A DNA stretch of 14,294 bases from Cryomorphaceae bacterium. GTDB taxonomy: Bacteria; Bacteroidota; Bacteroidia; Flavobacteriales; Schleiferiaceae. The notes under the pieces are model-generated. The model had not been told where the DNA came from. It saw only the letters and a list, made by a program, of their open reading frames with translations, and searched no databases. The translations under genes were made by a program, and so were the position numbers. Location: positions 1 through 14,294 of the forward strand of contig JACESW010000016.1 of NCBI GenBank assembly GCA_013911625.1, given 5' to 3'. Within the stretch, counting starts at the first letter, position 1. Each line of letters opens with the position of its first letter. Positions 13,966-14,294 of the stretch are shown here, one piece after another.

Positions 13966-14294
13966 ATGATGCTAAGTTTTTTAACAAGCCTCGTCTTTCC
14001 CAATCATTGTCTTCTTTGTGAAGACTTTCTTCGCCCTAAAGAGCAAAGCGTATGCCAAATATGTTTGGCCGCACAGCCGAGGTGTTCGGTTCTCGAACGC
14101 CAGCGTTTAGAACGGATATCGTCAACCATTGAAGCCAACTTTAGTGCTGTGCTGATCAACTGTCCTTCAGTAAGCACACTTTGTCACAACCTCAAGTATG
14201 GGGGGCACCCTCTAATGTCAAGACATCTCGGATACCATTTTCTTGGGCCTGCAATAGCATCTGCGCATCGAGACATCGTCCTTATTCCCATACC
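13966..14294 (+). CDS. ComF family protein, N-terminal part (runs off right edge)
   Basis: An ATG at 13966 (a second follows immediately at 13969) opens a frame of 109 codons to the window edge. The first 35 residues form a double zinc ribbon, with LVFPNHCLLC followed by CQICLAAQPRC (Cys15, Cys18, then C-x2-C-type cysteines). The segment LCHNLKYGGHPLMSRHLG matches the ComF 'K-Y-x-G' region, and the visible end, DIVLIPI, is where the family has its DxxVPVP strand before the phosphoribosyltransferase-type domain. Full ComF proteins are about 220-240 residues, so roughly half is present. ComF acts in DNA uptake during natural transformation in several bacteria; its biochemical activity is uncertain. 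It is transcribed away from the coiled-coil gene across 66 bases. Confidence 0.9.
   Translation, partial: MMLSFLTSLVFPNHCLLCEDFLRPKEQSVCQICLAAQPRCSVLERQRLERISSTIEANFSAVLINCPSVSTLCHNLKYGGHPLMSRHLGYHFLGPAIASAHRDIVLIPI

Noticed and set aside
1..14294. Mobile elements, CRISPR arrays, toxin-antitoxin or defence genes, tRNA and rRNA
   Set aside because: No transposase or integrase motifs, regularly spaced repeats, paired small toxin genes, or RNA gene signatures were seen; nearly all bases are assigned to ordinary genes.

Overview
The window looks like ordinary core chromosome of a Bacteroidota, most likely Flavobacteriales (inference). The supporting signs are TAnnTTTG promoter elements, almost no Shine-Dalgarno sequences, signal peptides ending in SAQ or YAQ, a DUF4270-type lipoprotein, a flavobacterial short 'glycogen/starch synthase', and the gene order glmS / DUF4270 / glgA-like / panC / panD / flippase / radA. 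No mobile element, CRISPR array, tRNA or rRNA was seen, and coding density is very high. No intergenic stretch reaches 300 bases.

Region 1 (1-4260). A minus-strand pair consists of a Tat-exported Gfo/Idh/MocA oxidoreductase followed 20 bases later by a secreted VPS10/sortilin-like BNR-repeat protein. The latter runs off the left edge and is open for all 716 visible codons. Diverging from the pair is a small outer-membrane beta-barrel protein that ends at a strong symmetrical hairpin. This hairpin can also stop transcription arriving from the opposite side.

Region 2 (4261-8397, minus strand). A probable unit runs glgA-like -> DUF4270 lipoprotein -> glmS -> a 31-residue single-span membrane protein. 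The first two genes overlap by 11 bases. glmS, which makes glucosamine-6-phosphate for peptidoglycan and lipopolysaccharide, appears to have its own promoter. The 31-residue gene is an unrecognised small ORF.

Region 3 (8398-12035, plus strand). panC and panD supply the last step of pantothenate synthesis and its beta-alanine precursor. They are followed by a lysylphosphatidylglycerol-flippase-like membrane protein whose GTG start overlaps the panD stop, and then by radA. The panC and glgA-like promoters diverge from a 95-base spacer in which their core elements interleave.

Region 4 (12036-14294). A minus-strand pair encodes a membrane-anchored coiled-coil protein and an OmpA-type lipoprotein, separated by 4 bases. 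It converges on radA with only 9 bases between stop codons, and its best terminator candidate lies antisense inside the 3' end of radA. The right edge holds the N-terminal third to half of a ComF-family protein on the plus strand.

I did not find an exotic new system. The best leads are the 31-residue membrane protein after glmS, the terminator embedded in radA, the degenerate half-length glycogen synthase, and the possible leaderless panD transcript.
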